Assembly: GCA_002729885.1 (NCBI GenBank) | Contig: PBUB01000013.1 | Coordinates: 31,758-95,757 of the forward strand | From: Spirochaetaceae bacterium | Lineage (GTDB): Bacteria; Spirochaetota; Leptospiria; Leptospirales; Leptonemataceae | Length of the DNA stretch: 64,000 bases | Reading direction: 5' to 3' | Shown here: piece by piece, positions 63,940 to 64,000 of the stretch | Position numbering within the stretch: position 1 is the stretch's first letter | How the letters are laid out: each line of letters starts with the position of its first letter | Program-made: the position numbers and the translations under genes | The notes under the pieces: model-generated | Told to the model about the DNA's origin: nothing | The model's input: the letters and a program-made list of their open reading frames with translations, nothing else | The model's database searches: none

Positions 63940-64000
63940 ATGGTAGTTGATAAAATTGGCGGCGTTGGCCCGGGCTACGGTCCAAAGAAATCGGAACCTC
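63940..64000 (+). CDS. Probable anti-sigma-28 factor FlgM, first 20 codons (cut by the right edge)
   Basis: The visible codons read MVVDKIGGVGPGYGPKKSEP. FlgM proteins often start with a short MxIDKI(G/S)-type segment followed by a disordered, Pro/Lys-rich stretch. AGAGGT lies five bases before the ATG, and a FliA-like promoter lies upstream, as expected for FlgM, which binds and is controlled by sigma-28. The identification rests on 20 residues and the promoter, so another small flagellar protein is possible. Confidence 0.45.
   Translation, partial: MVVDKIGGVGPGYGPKKSEP

Overview
This window comes from a diderm (outer-membrane) bacterium with a roughly balanced base composition. My best guess is a spirochaete of the Leptospirales (Leptospira/Leptonema/Turneriella type). 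The signs are an outer-membrane porin, many lipoproteins with loose lipoboxes, a 7TMR-DISM receptor with an RsbW-like ATPase output, RecBCD, and a FlgM-like start with a sigma-28-type promoter at the right edge. No gene here proves the taxonomy. I see no insertion sequence, prophage, CRISPR array, tRNA or rRNA, so this looks like ordinary chromosomal backbone.

Layout. 1-9.4 kb: 5' part of homoserine dehydrogenase with a small upstream partner, a GlpT-type antiporter with an aldose epimerase-like gene, an extradiol dioxygenase, an OPT-family transporter with a long acidic insert, and a PAS/GAF/GGDEF/EAL protein whose GGDEF motif is lost. 9.4-20 kb: a 38-bp tandem repeat, then a leftward operon (membrane protein, SDR, recC, recB, recD). 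20-24 kb: a 59-codon gene, a DUF3332 lipoprotein with a clear promoter, an ArsC/Spx-like protein, a porin behind a palindromic operator candidate, and an orphan LytTR response regulator. 24-31.7 kb: a leftward block of amidohydrolase, gluQ, 7TMR-DISM receptor, SDR and aldehyde dehydrogenase. 31.8-36.7 kb: an alpha/beta hydrolase with a class III adenylate cyclase, a convergent acyltransferase with a START-like gene, and an epimerase. 36.7-42.1 kb: a lipoprotein sulfurtransferase coupled to a pentaheme cytochrome lipoprotein, an ATP-binding protein, a glycerophosphodiesterase and an SGNH esterase lipoprotein.

42.2-48.5 kb holds a tight six-gene leftward cluster: SpoIIM family, a polytopic membrane protein, a DUF4129-like lipoprotein, a DUF4350-like lipoprotein, a MoxR ATPase and a DUF58 protein. 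This is the best candidate in the window for a poorly understood multi-protein system. 48.6-52.8 kb: an M48 protease, an esterase, a rhomboid without catalytic residues and a four-domain S1 protein followed by a structured 3' region. 53-61.4 kb: selO, an acyl-CoA dehydrogenase, a thiolase-like protein with Ser in place of the nucleophilic Cys, and a pair of DUF4139 paralogues. 61.4-64 kb: two envelope proteins, rsmI and the start of a probable flgM.

The most useful second looks are the enzymes that keep their fold but have lost catalytic residues (GGDEF, rhomboid, thiolase), the MoxR cluster, the sulfurtransferase-cytochrome pair, a terminator-like hairpin inside the start of a gene, and the sigma-28 promoter before the FlgM-like gene.
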